A stretch of 12,926 nucleotides of DNA. Source: an uncultured Moraxella sp. (lineage in GTDB: Bacteria > Pseudomonadota > Gammaproteobacteria > Pseudomonadales > Moraxellaceae). The position numbers and the translations under genes are program-made. Below the pieces are notes generated by a model. It had not been told where the DNA came from and did no database searches. It saw nothing but the letters and a program-made list of their open reading frames with translations. Numbering within the stretch: the stretch's first letter is position 1; every line of letters starts with the position of its first letter. Positions 12,897 through 12,926 of the stretch are shown piece by piece. The stretch spans positions 1-12,926 of the forward strand of contig CALAPG010000177.1 of NCBI GenBank assembly GCA_937889485.1. The letters are read 5' to 3'.

Positions 12897-12926
12897 TTTG
12901 GATAAATATTTTTTCTATCTTTTATA

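Overview
The window is the early and middle region, plus the first late genes, of a Mu-like transposable prophage. Every convincing gene is on the minus strand, so the phage reads from right to left. The left edge carries the end of a type I-C-like CRISPR array. The host is probably a gammaproteobacterium of the Moraxellaceae type (Moraxella or Psychrobacter); this rests on general composition and the combination of a type I-C repeat with this phage type, and is weakly supported. No rRNA, tRNA or cas gene is present.

From right to left the layout is as follows. An early control region (12776-12926) holds a leftward promoter between inverted repeats. Then come a Ner-like regulator, the MuA transposase (DDE) and the MuB ATPase. 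A block of early accessory genes follows: a winged-helix protein, a membrane-anchored small protein, an HTH/Cys-rich regulator and a zinc-finger protein. Next are the Gam nuclease inhibitor, a zinc ribbon fused to HU, an intrinsic terminator, a GemA/gp16-like protein, the Mor activator and a second terminator. A compact regulatory stretch (5285-5411) precedes the lysis and packaging genes: M15 endolysin, holin, TraR/DksA zinc finger, DUF2730 (gp25-like), wHTH (gp26-like), a 28-residue membrane peptide, small terminase (DUF3486, gp27-like), an inserted methyltransferase-like gene, and large terminase (gp28-like). Most genes are joined by ATGA/GTGA overlaps or gaps of a few bases, as in one long operon.

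Downstream of the large terminase, where a Mu-like phage should continue with portal, head and tail genes, there is only a lipoprotein gene with its own promoter. Its 3' end runs directly into a CRISPR repeat. The 34 bases of the gene next to the repeat have the size of a spacer and are followed in the gene by TTC, the type I-C PAM, in the correct orientation. The simplest reading is that a CRISPR spacer and its protospacer in this phage have been joined, either by recombination in the cell or by an assembler. This is the most remarkable feature of the window.

A second point of interest lies before the endolysin. A 9-bp hairpin has the endolysin Shine-Dalgarno in its 3' arm and a TATGAT -10 box in its 5' arm, with paired GGCA/TGCC repeats centred about 43 bp upstream of the predicted start. 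Transcripts reading through from the early region would have the ribosome site masked. Transcripts starting at the Mor-type promoter would lack the 5' arm and be translated. This resembles the known timing hairpin of T4 gene e.
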